From JAJDTT01 sp022827025 (lineage in GTDB: Bacteria; Acidobacteriota; UBA6911; RPQK01; JAJDTT01): a stretch of 64,000 nucleotides of DNA. How positions within the stretch are numbered: position 1 is the first letter of the stretch; the number at the start of each line of letters is the position of its first letter. The notes under the pieces are model-generated. The model ran no database searches and had not been told where the DNA came from. It saw nothing but the letters and a program-made list of their open reading frames with translations. The translations under genes and the position numbers were made by a program. Below, piece by piece: positions 9,264 to 17,152 of this stretch. The stretch is taken from positions 3,286,001-3,350,000 of the forward strand of contig OZ241897.1 of the NCBI GenBank assembly GCA_965203535.1, written 5' to 3'.

Positions 9264-10442
9264 ATGATCCGTCTCATGTCCGACCTCGGCTCGTCTCCGT
9301 CTCCGCTCACGGAATTGTCGGAAGAGGAGTTGCTGTTTCGGGACGCCGTCTCCGACTTCGCCCGGAGCGAGGTCCGGCCACTGGCTGCGGCGATGGATCG
9401 GGACGGAGCCTTCCGGCCCGAGCTCCTGCAACAGTTCTTCCAGTTGGATCTGATGGGGATCGAGATCCCCGTAGCCCTGGGCGGGGCCGGCGCCAGTTTC
9501 TTCATGTCCATTCTGGCGGTGGAGGCGTTGAGCAGGGAGGATGCCTCGGCCGGGGTCGTGGTGGACGTCCAGAACACGCTGGTCAACAATGCTCTGCTGC
9601 GCTGGGGGACCCGGTCCCAAAAGGAGCGGTATCTGCCCCGCATGGCCTCGCGGTGGGTGGGCGCCTACGCCCTGTCGGAGGCGACCTCGGGCAGCGACGC
9701 GTTCACCATGGCGGCCCGGGCCTCCCGGCGGGGGGGCCATTACGTTCTCAATGGCCAGAAGCTGTGGACCACGAATGCGGCGGAGGCCGACCTTTTCATC
9801 GTCTTCGCCAACGCGGCCCCCGAGAAGAAGTACAAGGGCATCACCGCCTTCCTGGTGGAGCGGGATTTTTCCGGATTCCGCGTCGGCAAGAAGGAGGACA
9901 AGCTGGGCATTCGCGCCTCGTCCACCTGCGAGCTGATCCTGGAGGATTGCGCCGTGCCCGCCGGGAACATCCTGGGAGAAGAGGGCATCGGCTACAGGGT
10001 CGCCATCGAGACTCTGAATGAGGGCAGGATCGGGATCGGCGCCCAGATGATCGGCTTGGCCCGGGGGGCCCTGGACCATGCCGTCGCCTACTGTCGAGAG
10101 CGGGAGGCATTCGGCAAGCCCATCGGCCAGTTCCAGGGGGTCCAGTTCTCGGTGGCGGAAATGGAGACGGAGTTGGAGGCGGCGAGGCTCCTGGTCTACA
10201 ACGCGGCGCGGTTGAAGGATGCGGGCAAGGCCTTTCTGAAGGAAGCGGCGATGGCCAAGTACTACAGCTCCAGGGTCGCCGAGAAGATCACGTCCCGGGC
10301 GATCGAGATTTTCGGAGGCTATGGATTCACCCGGGATTATCCCGTGGAGAAGTATTTTCGGGACTCCAAGATCGGGTCCATCTACGAAGGAACGACCCAC
10401 ATGCAGCTCGCCACCATCGCCAGGCAGGTCCTCAGCTCTTAG
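9264..10442 (+). CDS. Acyl-CoA dehydrogenase
   Basis: A 392-residue FAD enzyme that introduces the alpha-beta double bond in acyl-CoA and hands electrons to ETF (etfBA is at 21.4-23.2 kb). ATG 9264 has a G-rich site seven bases upstream. All three domains are visible: an N-terminal helical part, the beta domain with YALSEATSGSDAFTMAARA and KLWTTNAAEADLFIVFA, and a C-terminal helical domain with FGGYGFTRDYPVEKYFRDSK followed by IGSIYEGTTHMQ, whose Glu is the catalytic base of the short/branched-chain type. The TAG stop overlaps the edge of the repeat R1 copy at 10442-10601: the TA flank plus the first G of the element form the codon. Without the insertion the stop would have been TAA. Confidence 0.95.
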   Translation: MIRLMSDLGSSPSPLTELSEEELLFRDAVSDFARSEVRPLAAAMDRDGAFRPELLQQFFQLDLMGIEIPVALGGAGASFFMSILAVEALSREDASAGVVVDVQNTLVNNALLRWGTRSQKERYLPRMASRWVGAYALSEATSGSDAFTMAARASRRGGHYVLNGQKLWTTNAAEADLFIVFANAAPEKKYKGITAFLVERDFSGFRVGKKEDKLGIRASSTCELILEDCAVPAGNILGEEGIGYRVAIETLNEGRIGIGAQMIGLARGALDHAVAYCREREAFGKPIGQFQGVQFSVAEMETELEAARLLVYNAARLKDAGKAFLKEAAMAKYYSSRVAEKITSRAIEIFGGYGFTRDYPVEKYFRDSKIGSIYEGTTHMQLATIARQVLSS

Positions 10443-10601
10443 GAGTCTGCGCGGTAGAAATGATCGTAGCGAGAAAGTGGAGAATCGAGGCCAGATTTTC
10501 ACGATTTAGAGGTGCATAGTTGTTCTATTCGCCGAGAAATCGGGGAAATATGGACCGATTCTACGCTTTCGCAGTAGATTAATTTCTGCCGCGCAGGCTC
10601 C
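10442..10601 (-). mobile_element. R1 element copy A: 160-bp near-palindromic MITE-like repeat
   Basis: Begins GGAGTCTGCGCGGTAGAAAT and ends ATTTCTGCCGCGCAGGCTCC, imperfect terminal inverted repeats of about 20 bases. It is flanked by TA on both sides (10440-10441 and 10602-10603), like the TA target duplications of Tc1/mariner-IS630 elements. It lies in reverse orientation to copy B. No transposase is encoded. Inserted in the stop codon of the acyl-CoA dehydrogenase gene. Confidence 0.85.
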
Positions 10602-10633
10602 TAACATCCCGCTCCGGTCTGGTTTTCATTTCC

Positions 10634-11734
10634 ATGGAAAAGCTGGAACTGCCGGTTCCCGTCGCCGTTTTCTGCCGGGATCTGCTGCGCTGGTATCAGC
10701 GGCACCGGCGCGATCTTCCCTGGCGCCGCCGGCTCGAGCCCTATCCGGTCCTCCTGGCCGAGGTGATGCTCCAACAGACCCAGGTGAAGACCGTCGTTCC
10801 CTACTACCGGAGGTTCCTGAAGCGTTATCCCACGCTGGAGGACCTGGCCGAAAGCGATGAGGACGAAGTCCTTGCCCTCTGGTCGGGGCTGGGATACTAC
10901 AGCCGGGCCCGCAATCTTCGGCGGGCGGCCCGGCAGATTTGCGACCGCCACGGCGGGGAGTTCCCCCGGACCTACGAGGAGATGATCCGGTTGCCCGGAG
11001 TCGGCCGGTACACGGCCGGAGCCGTCCTTTCCATCGCCTGCGGACAGCCCCTGCCCGTCCTGGACGGCAACATCCGCAGGCTCTTCGCCCGCTACCTCAA
11101 GATGGACGGCGTCTCCTCCGGAGACGATTCCCCGCCGCTGTGGGACCTGCTGACCCGCATCAGCCGCTTTGCGGCGGCCCGGGAGGAGGTGTCCGATCTG
11201 AACCAGGCGCTCATGGAACTGGGCGCCCTGGTCTGCACGCCGCGCTCGCCGAGTTGCGGGCGCTGTCCGCTGGAGGGGAGTTGCCTCGGTCTCCAGGCCG
11301 GAGTGCAGGAGAAGCTGCCTCTACCCCGCGCACGCCGTGCCGTGCGGAGGCTGAGCTACGCGGTGGCCGTGATCTGTCACCGGGACCGGTACCTGCTGGG
11401 TCGGAACCGGGAGACTGAATTCCTGAAGGGGATGTGGGAATTCCCCCGGATCGCGGTCAAGGTCCGGGAACGGAATCTGGGCGCGAAAATGCTGGAGGAA
11501 GCCTTCCATCGCCAGCTCGGCCTGTCGCTCCGCATAGATGGCCTGCTGAAGCCGGTTCGTCATCAGATCACCTACCGGCGGCTCACCCTTCATCCGGCTG
11601 TGGCCACGCTTCGGACGGCCACGCCTCCAGCCGGACTGGTGTGGACCGATCCGGGCACGGACCGTTCCTATCCCATCCCCGCCTACGTGACCAAGATCGC
11701 GAAACTCCATCGCCGGACACAGGGGCTGATCTGA
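10634..11734 (+). CDS. mutY: A/G-specific adenine glycosylase
   Basis: Removes adenine mispaired with 8-oxoguanine. The 366-residue protein has the catalytic Glu in LLAEVMLQQTQV (E43), the helix-hairpin-helix loop RLPGVGRYTAGAV, and the catalytic Asp in LPVLDGNIRRLFARY (about 146). The four Fe-S cysteines are spaced C-x6-C-x2-C-x5-C (C201, C208, C211, C217). A C-terminal NUDIX-like domain that recognises 8-oxoG follows, including FLKGMWEFPRI. The length is normal for full MutY. The start at ATG 10634 lies 30 bases after repeat copy A. It converges with the M3 peptidase gene, 12 bases apart. Confidence 0.96.
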   Translation: MEKLELPVPVAVFCRDLLRWYQRHRRDLPWRRRLEPYPVLLAEVMLQQTQVKTVVPYYRRFLKRYPTLEDLAESDEDEVLALWSGLGYYSRARNLRRAARQICDRHGGEFPRTYEEMIRLPGVGRYTAGAVLSIACGQPLPVLDGNIRRLFARYLKMDGVSSGDDSPPLWDLLTRISRFAAAREEVSDLNQALMELGALVCTPRSPSCGRCPLEGSCLGLQAGVQEKLPLPRARRAVRRLSYAVAVICHRDRYLLGRNRETEFLKGMWEFPRIAVKVRERNLGAKMLEEAFHRQLGLSLRIDGLLKPVRHQITYRRLTLHPAVATLRTATPPAGLVWTDPGTDRSYPIPAYVTKIAKLHRRTQGLI

Positions 11735-11746
11735 TCCCGGCCGCCC

Positions 11747-13897
11747 TCAGTTCAGGCCGCGGCGGGCCAGCAACGAGGAGGCGTCCGGTTCGCGGCCCCG
11801 GAACTCACGGTAGAGAGCCATGGCCTCCCGGCTGCCTCCTTGCGAAAGGATCATCCGGCGGAAGCGGTCTCCGTTCTCCCGCGTCAACCCGCCGTTCTCC
11901 TTGAACCATTCCACGGTATCGGCGTCCAGCACCTCGCTCCAGATGTACGAGTAGTATCCGGCCGAATAGCCCCCGCTCCAGATGTGTGAGAAGTAGGTGC
12001 TGCGGTAGCGCGGCGGAACCGCATCGAGGGCGACGCCGGCCTCGGCCAGCACCGCCTCCTCGAAATCGGTCACGCCCTCGTCATCGGGCGCTTCCCCGGC
12101 CTTGAGCTGGTGCCACGCCTGGTCCAGCAGGGAGGCGGCCAGGTACTCGGTGGTGGCGAATCCCTGGTTGAATTTCTCCGCGGCCAACATCTTTTCCACC
12201 AGTTCCATGGGCATGGGCTCCCCGGTCTCGTGATGGACGGCGTAGTTCGCCACCACCTCCGGCCACGTGGCCCACATTTCGTTGATCTGGGAGGGGAATT
12301 CGACGAAGTCGCGAGGCACGGAGGTTCCCGAGAAATAGGGGTAGCGGACCGAGGAGAAGATGCCGTGGAGGGCGTGCCCGAACTCGTGAAACAGCGTCTC
12401 CACCTCGTCGAAGTTCAGCAGTGTCGGCTCCCCGGCGGGAGGCTTCGGGACGTTCATGGTGTTGCTGACCACCGGCCGGGTTCCCAGCAGCTCCGACTGG
12501 GAGACGAACGAGCTCATCCAGGCGCCCCCCTGCTTGGAGGGCCGGGCATAGAGATCGACCAGAAACAGGGCCAGCGGCCGGCCGTCGGCGTCGAGAACGT
12601 CGAACACCCTCACGTCCGGGTGATGGGTGGGGAGATCGGTCCGTTCGCGAAGGCTGATCCCGAAGAGCCGGTTCGCCGCGTAGAAGACGCCCTTTTGCAG
12701 GACGTTGTCGAGCTCGAAGTAGGGTCGAAGCTGAGACGCGTCGAAGGCGTATCGTTTCCTGCGAACCTTCTCCGCGTAGTAGGCCCAGTCCCACGAGGCC
12801 AACGGATGACTCCCGCCGTCGCCGTCGATCATGGCCTGCAGGTCCCGTGCCTCCCGCGCGGCGTTGGCGGCCGCTGCCGCCGCCAGTTCGGCCAGGAAGC
12901 GGTTGACCGCCTCGGCCGTCTTCGCCGTCTGCCGCTCCAGGCTGTAGGCGGCGTGGTTGGCATAGCCGAGGAGCGCCGCCCTTTCCGCCCGCAGTTTGGC
13001 GGAGCGGGCCACGATGCCGCGATTGTCGAACTCGCCTCCCCGTCTGCCGCGGGCCTGGGACGCCTCCATGATCCGCTTCCGCATCCCGCGGTCCCGGATC
13101 CAGGTCAATGGCGGCTGGCCACTGGTGTTCCGGAGCGCAACCAGGAACTTCCCTTTCAGGTCTCGGGCCGCCGCCGCATCCGCCGCCGCTTTGATCTCGT
13201 TTTCCGACAGTCCTTCCAGTTGCTCGCGGCCGGTGACGACGACGGCCGAGTCGTTGACCTCCGACAGCAGGTTCTGGCTGAAGCGTGTCTGCAGGCTGGC
13301 CAGCTCCACGTTGATCTCCTGGAGCCGAGCCTTGTCGGCGTCCGAGAGCCGCGCTCCCGCCCGCACGAAGTCGGTGAAATACTCCCCGATCAGGCGCCGC
13401 GACTCGTCATCGATATCCAGCGTCGTCCGGCGGCCGTGCAGGTCCCGGACCCGCTCGAACAGCTTGCGGTTCAGCAGAATCCGGTCTCTGTGGGCGGAAA
13501 GCTTCGGAGCCATCTCGCTCCGGATCTCGTCCAGCTTGTCGTTGGTGTGGGCGGAGACCAGGTTGAAGAAGACCCTCCTGACCCGATTGAGCATCCGGCC
13601 GGAGCGCTCGAGCGCCACCAGGGTGTTTTCGAGCGTGGGAGGCTCCGCCTGGTTGGCGATGGCGTTCACCTGGTCCAGGTGCCGGGCCATTCCCTGCTCG
13701 AAGGCGGGCCGGTAGTGTTGCTCGTCGATCCGATCGAACTGCGGGTAATTGAAAGGTAGGGGACTCTCGGTGAAAAAGGGGTTTTCTCGCATGGCAATCG
13801 TCGTCTCGTCCTTGGTCATTTCCGGTTCCGATCGCGAGCACGAGGTGAGCAACACCAGTGCCGCGGCAATCCCAACCTGGGATCTTCCCAGCCGCAT
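11747..13897 (-). CDS. M3-family zinc metallopeptidase (Dcp-like), predicted lipoprotein
   Basis: A 716-residue oligopeptidase/peptidyl-dipeptidase. The N-terminus MRLGRSQVGIAAALVLLTSC ends in a lipobox (LTSC), so the protein is probably anchored in a membrane facing the periplasm, as in many Dcp homologues of this phylum. The zinc motif ETLFHEFGHALHGIFS lies near residue 500. Other M3 blocks are visible: FVEFPSQINEMWATWPEV, and HIWSGGYSAGYYSYIWSEVL at the C-terminus. GTG 13900 directly before the ATG is an alternative start. Dcp or oligopeptidase A are both possible; the lipoprotein signal favours Dcp. Confidence 0.93.
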   Translation of the reverse strand: MRLGRSQVGIAAALVLLTSCSRSEPEMTKDETTIAMRENPFFTESPLPFNYPQFDRIDEQHYRPAFEQGMARHLDQVNAIANQAEPPTLENTLVALERSGRMLNRVRRVFFNLVSAHTNDKLDEIRSEMAPKLSAHRDRILLNRKLFERVRDLHGRRTTLDIDDESRRLIGEYFTDFVRAGARLSDADKARLQEINVELASLQTRFSQNLLSEVNDSAVVVTGREQLEGLSENEIKAAADAAAARDLKGKFLVALRNTSGQPPLTWIRDRGMRKRIMEASQARGRRGGEFDNRGIVARSAKLRAERAALLGYANHAAYSLERQTAKTAEAVNRFLAELAAAAAANAAREARDLQAMIDGDGGSHPLASWDWAYYAEKVRRKRYAFDASQLRPYFELDNVLQKGVFYAANRLFGISLRERTDLPTHHPDVRVFDVLDADGRPLALFLVDLYARPSKQGGAWMSSFVSQSELLGTRPVVSNTMNVPKPPAGEPTLLNFDEVETLFHEFGHALHGIFSSVRYPYFSGTSVPRDFVEFPSQINEMWATWPEVVANYAVHHETGEPMPMELVEKMLAAEKFNQGFATTEYLAASLLDQAWHQLKAGEAPDDEGVTDFEEAVLAEAGVALDAVPPRYRSTYFSHIWSGGYSAGYYSYIWSEVLDADTVEWFKENGGLTRENGDRFRRMILSQGGSREAMALYREFRGREPDASSLLARRGLN

Positions 13898-13993
13898 CAC
13901 GGTAATGGTACCGCAGGGTTGATCCCGGCTTCACCAGGGAGAGTCGGCGGCGGAGGCCAGACGAATTGTATGTTCACTCTTGGTAAAGATGAA

Positions 13994-14036
13994 ATTACAG
14001 AAAATCCATTGATCGTGAGACTGAAAAACCTGTAAT
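13994..14036. promoter_or_regulatory. Inverted repeat ATTACAG-N29-CTGTAAT upstream of the ATPase gene
   Basis: A perfect 7-bp inverted repeat (13994-14000 and 14030-14036) lies in an AT-rich block. The right arm overlaps the -10 box proposed at 14033-14038, so it could be an operator. This is a pattern observation only; a 7-bp arm can arise by chance. Confidence 0.25.
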
Positions 14037-14038
14037 AT
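14009..14038 (+). promoter_or_regulatory. Candidate sigma70 promoter of the DUF4143-type ATPase gene
   Basis: TTGATC (14009-14014), an 18-base spacer and TAATAT (14033-14038), each 4 of 6 to consensus. A start of transcription about seven bases later would fall at or next to ATG 14047, so the message could be leaderless, which fits the lack of a ribosome site. Confidence 0.35.
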
Positions 14039-14046
14039 CATTGTTA

Positions 14047-15300
14047 ATGAGAACGAATATACAGAGATTCCGGTGGCTCACCACACGGCTGCCAACCGGG
14101 GACAAGCGCCGCCTGGTGGTTCTGACCGGAGCGCGTCAGACCGGAAAAACCACGCTGGCCCGGAATCTTTACCGCGATCTGCGGTATCTGAACCTGGACG
14201 CGATCGAGGAACGGGAGGCGGTGCGCGCCTTGCGCAGCGGCAGTTGGGGCCGGGTCGTCGGCGCAGCCGTGATCGACGAGGCTCAGAAGGAACCTGGTGT
14301 CTTCGACAAGGTGAAGCTGGCCTACGATGAGGGCCATCTCTCGTTCTCGGTCCTGCTGGGTTCGTCCCGATTCCTGCTCCTGAAACGCATCCGGGAGTCG
14401 CTGGCCGGCCGGGCGTTCGTCTACGATCTATGGCCGCTCACGGCCTCCGAGTTGCGTTGCGCCGTCGGGTTCACTCCGCCCCGTCCGCTTTTCGATCGGC
14501 TCATCACCGGACCGGACGCATTCTCGGCGATCCTCGGTGAAGAGCCGCCGCGGCTGCTGGGTGACGAGGCGACGGCGCGCGTTGAGGCAATCGATCATCT
14601 CACGGCTTGGGGCGGGATGCCCGAGCTCCTGTCGCTGGACGATGGGGACAGGCGCGATTGGCTGCGCTCCTACCAGCAGACGTGGCTCGAGCGTGACCTT
14701 GCCGACTTGACCCGCGTCGCCGACCTGTTGCCGTTTCGCTCACTGCAACGGCTGGCCATGCTCCGTACCGGGCAACTCCTCAACTATGCCAAGTTGGGTC
14801 GGGATGCGGCAGTCAGCGCCGCCACGGCCCGCCGTTACCTGGAGTACCTCCGGCTGTCCTACCAGGTCGCGTTGCTGCCGCCGTATGCGCGCAACCTCAC
14901 CAGCTCGACGGTGAAGAGCCCCAAACTCTACTGGATGGACCTGGGTCTGCTGCGCCAGGGGACCGGTTTCTGGGGCGAGATCACCGGACCCCTGTTCGAG
15001 ACGCTGGTCGTAGCGGAGGCCCGCAAGTGGATCGACACCCTCGGGCGCGACGCGATGCTGTGGTTCTACCGCACGCGCTCGGGACGGGAAGTCGATCTCC
15101 TGGTCTCGACCTCGGCCGGCGTCTTCGGTATCGAGGTAAAGAACCGCGCCCGGGTGGAGAGGGTCGACTCCTCCGGGCTGCGCGTGTTGGGAGAGGCGTT
15201 GGGAGACGAGTGGCTCGGCGGCCTGGTCGTCCACCGGGGCGAGGATCTGTTGGAGTTGGAGCCGGGTATTTGGGCGGTCCCGGTCCACAGGCTCTTTTGA
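14047..15300 (+). CDS. AAA-type ATPase with DUF4143 (AAA_14/DUF4143 family)
   Basis: A 417-residue stand-alone ATPase of the family found beside toxin-antitoxin and mobile genes but of unsettled function. The P-loop GARQTGKTTLAR is at about residues 29-40, a Walker B-like AAVIDEAQKEPGVFDKVK follows, and the C-terminal DUF4143 half ends with a PD-(D/E)xK-like core (REVDLLVSTSAGVFGIEVKN). ATG 14047 is taken; an in-frame TTG at 14041 is possible. Neither has a ribosome site, which fits a leaderless message. The 80 bases upstream are clearly AT-rich compared with the surroundings, so recent acquisition is plausible. It stands alone, with no partner gene. Confidence 0.85.
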   Translation: MRTNIQRFRWLTTRLPTGDKRRLVVLTGARQTGKTTLARNLYRDLRYLNLDAIEEREAVRALRSGSWGRVVGAAVIDEAQKEPGVFDKVKLAYDEGHLSFSVLLGSSRFLLLKRIRESLAGRAFVYDLWPLTASELRCAVGFTPPRPLFDRLITGPDAFSAILGEEPPRLLGDEATARVEAIDHLTAWGGMPELLSLDDGDRRDWLRSYQQTWLERDLADLTRVADLLPFRSLQRLAMLRTGQLLNYAKLGRDAAVSAATARRYLEYLRLSYQVALLPPYARNLTSSTVKSPKLYWMDLGLLRQGTGFWGEITGPLFETLVVAEARKWIDTLGRDAMLWFYRTRSGREVDLLVSTSAGVFGIEVKNRARVERVDSSGLRVLGEALGDEWLGGLVVHRGEDLLELEPGIWAVPVHRLF

Positions 15301-15391
15301 ACCGGGGTCCGTCCGGATCTCCCGGAATCGGCTCCTCATTTTCGGACCGGCTGGTAAGATGGTGGAGCGTGATTGCAGACTGGAAACATCG

Positions 15392-16552
15392 ATGCCGGAC
15401 CGTATGACCTGTCTTCGAAGCAGAGCACGATCACGGTCGTTCCTCCTGGGAGCCTGCGCGGCAGAAATTAATCTACTGCGAAAGCGTAGAATCGGTCCAT
15501 ATTCCCCCGATTTCTCGGCGAATAGAACCACTATGCACCTCAAAATCGGGAAAATCTGGCCTCGATTCTCCACTTTCTCGCTACGATCATTTCTGCCGCG
15601 CAGACTCCTAGGCTCACTCTGCCTGGTGGGTGTGCTTCTGGCCTGTATTGCGCTCGAAGCCCAGCGAAGGGGGCCTCCCCGGCGTTTGGAGAACCCGGTC
15701 GACCTCACCCTCCCCAACAGATCGAGGGTGGAGTTCCGAAGCTTTCGATCGTCCGCCTTGGGGATGAATGCGGATTACAGCGTCCTGCTCCCGCCGAGCT
15801 ACGACGAGCGATCGGACAGGAAGTATCCCATCGTCTACTTCCTGCATGGATTGAACAACGACCACACGAGTTGGGCGACCCCGCGCTATGGGGATCTTCC
15901 GGCCCGCATCGACCTTCTCATGAGCCAGGGGAATCTGCCCCACTTCGTCATGGTCCATCCCGACGGCCAGAACAGTCTCTACACCGATTCTCCCGACGGG
16001 ACCGCGAACTACGAGACCTACATTCGCAACGATCTGTTACGGGCGATTCAGGGTCGGTACAGGATTCGAACCGATGCCGGCGGACGCGCCATCGGAGGCG
16101 TCTCCATGGGAGCGTACGGGGCTCTCAAGATCGCCATGAAGCATTCCGGACTCTATGCCTCGGCCGCCGGCGTCTCTCCCATCGTCTTTCTGGGCGAGGA
16201 CCCCTTCGAGGGCCTCCGTTCCAACCCCTCCCGCGCATCCACCTACTTCCTGCGTCTGGTGGGAAAGGCCTTCGGCGACCCGATGGACCAGGATTACTGG
16301 AAGCAGAACAGCTTGGAAGAGCTGGCCCGAAGCGCCTCCTTGGCCGGCCTGAATCTCTACTTCTCCTACGGCACCGCCGACCGCTACAACCGGCTTTTCC
16401 CCTTGGAGCTTGGCATCAAGTCGCTGGCGCGGATTCTGGACGAGCGTGGCGTCTCCCACCAGTGCATGATCTTCGAGGGGGAGCCGCACGGCTGGGAACT
16501 GGTGGCGGCCCACCTGGAGGAGACGCTCGCGTTCCTCACCCAGACCTTTTGA
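15392..16552 (+). CDS. Exported alpha/beta-hydrolase (esterase D/tributyrin esterase-like) with an in-frame repeat insertion in its signal peptide
   Basis: A serine esterase of the S-formylglutathione hydrolase/acetylxylan-esterase fold. The nucleophile elbow is GGVSMGAYGALK; the catalytic His is in FEGEPHGWELV near the C-terminus, and an Asp in YGTADRYN. The frame is open from ATG 15392 (386 residues), with a second ATG at 15404. It runs straight through repeat copy B (15449-15608), which adds 54 codons without a stop. Removing the element and one flanking dinucleotide restores a normal signal peptide: an Arg-rich start MPDRMTCLRSRARSRSFL, then GSLCLVGVLLACIALEAQ. Today the protein might be made from an internal ATG at 15533 inside the element, which would give a basic n-region before the same hydrophobic core. 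A weak lipobox (LLAC) is present. The enzyme family is confident; the working start is not. Confidence 0.85.
   Translation: MPDRMTCLRSRARSRSFLLGACAAEINLLRKRRIGPYSPDFSANRTTMHLKIGKIWPRFSTFSLRSFLPRRLLGSLCLVGVLLACIALEAQRRGPPRRLENPVDLTLPNRSRVEFRSFRSSALGMNADYSVLLPPSYDERSDRKYPIVYFLHGLNNDHTSWATPRYGDLPARIDLLMSQGNLPHFVMVHPDGQNSLYTDSPDGTANYETYIRNDLLRAIQGRYRIRTDAGGRAIGGVSMGAYGALKIAMKHSGLYASAAGVSPIVFLGEDPFEGLRSNPSRASTYFLRLVGKAFGDPMDQDYWKQNSLEELARSASLAGLNLYFSYGTADRYNRLFPLELGIKSLARILDERGVSHQCMIFEGEPHGWELVAAHLEETLAFLTQTF
15449..15608 (+). mobile_element. R1 element copy B: 160 bp, in-frame inside the esterase signal peptide
   Basis: Begins GGAGCCTGCGCGGCAGAAAT and ends ATTTCTGCCGCGCAGACTCC. Flanks are TG (15447-15448) and TA (15609-15610), so one flank may have mutated. 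Element plus one dinucleotide is 162 bp, a multiple of three, and this frame has no stop codon. Internal features shared with the other copies are a small hairpin CTACTGCGAAAGCGTAG with a GAAA loop, and paired segments GAATCG/CGATTC and CGATTT/AAATCG. Confidence 0.85.
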
Positions 16553-16735
16553 GAAAGTGGAGGGGCGATTTCCAATCGCCCGCGAGGAAGGGCGATTTCT
16601 AGTCGCCCCGAATTCTTTCGCTGTGTTGCGACTCCGGAGACCGGCGCCCGGAAGGACGCCGGTCCCAGTCGGCGCGTGAAACACGCCGCCGACGCCCGTC
16701 CCGGTCGGTGCCCGGAAGGACGCCGGTGCTCGTTT

Positions 16736-17130
16736 GGAGGGGCGTCATTCTTGGCGCCCTCTTTCGAGCGTTGGGTGTGCTCGAAGCTCGGCGGCTGGAC
16801 GTCTTGGGGCTTTTCTTCGGAGCTCCCCCACCGGCCCCGGTCCGGCGAAATCCTGCGAGAAAAGGAGTGGGGGTTTTCCTACCCCCCCTCCTATTCGCCT
16901 AACTCCGGCCCCGCCGGAGACCAGCGAAGGCAACCGTGGCGAAGAGGGGGACAAGAATGTCCCCCCTCCGGGTGCCCCATGGTTTTCTCAGACGAAGGGA
17001 GGTCGGTCCTTCCGTTCGTTTTCGGGCTGGGGGAGGGGTGAGGAAGAACACGGGCGGGGAGAGCCGATGCGGCCGTCCGGTTTTTCTTGAATGCGAGGTC
17101 GTAAGACGGCGCCAAGGATGACGCCGCTCC
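16736..17130. repeat. 395-bp unit bounded by 23-bp inverted repeats
   Basis: Left end GGAGGGGCGTCATTCTTGGC then GCC (16736-16758). The right end (17108-17130), read on the other strand, is GGAGCGGCGTCATCCTTGGC then GCC: 21 of 23 identical. Inside are two more hairpins, GGGGGTTTTCCTACCCCC and GGGGGACAAGAATGTCCCCC. No transposase is visible. It may be a non-autonomous mobile unit or a cluster of independent palindromes. Confidence 0.5.
17051..17087 (+). terminator. Possible Rho-independent terminator
   Basis: A CGGGCGG/CCGTCCG stem (one mismatch) with a loop of about 16 bases, followed by GGTTTTTCTT. It lies 500 bases past the esterase stop, far for a simple terminator. It is one hairpin among many in this gap. 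Confidence 0.25.
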
Positions 17131-17152
17131 TTCACTTGCAACATGGATACTC

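Larger units (their letters stand above)
16553..17152. other. 600-bp intergenic region packed with small palindromes
   Basis: No credible gene; the open frames here overlap in all directions and lack family features. It contains, in order: GGGCGATTTCCAATCGCCC (16563-16581); GGGCGATTTCTAGTCGCCC (16590-16608); two copies of a hairpin ending CCCGGAAGGACGCCGGT (about 16641-16662 and 16706-16726); a GGCGTG/CACGCC hairpin (about 16671-16688); and then a 395-bp unit with terminal inverted repeats (16736-17130). It separates the esterase (plus) from the dehydrogenase (minus), i.e. it is the 3' side of both. Confidence 0.6.

Noticed and set aside
8144..10021. Plus-strand open frame of 625 codons over the serine acetyltransferase and acyl-CoA dehydrogenase
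   Set aside because: Both real genes in this span have full motif sets; the frame spans a divergent promoter.
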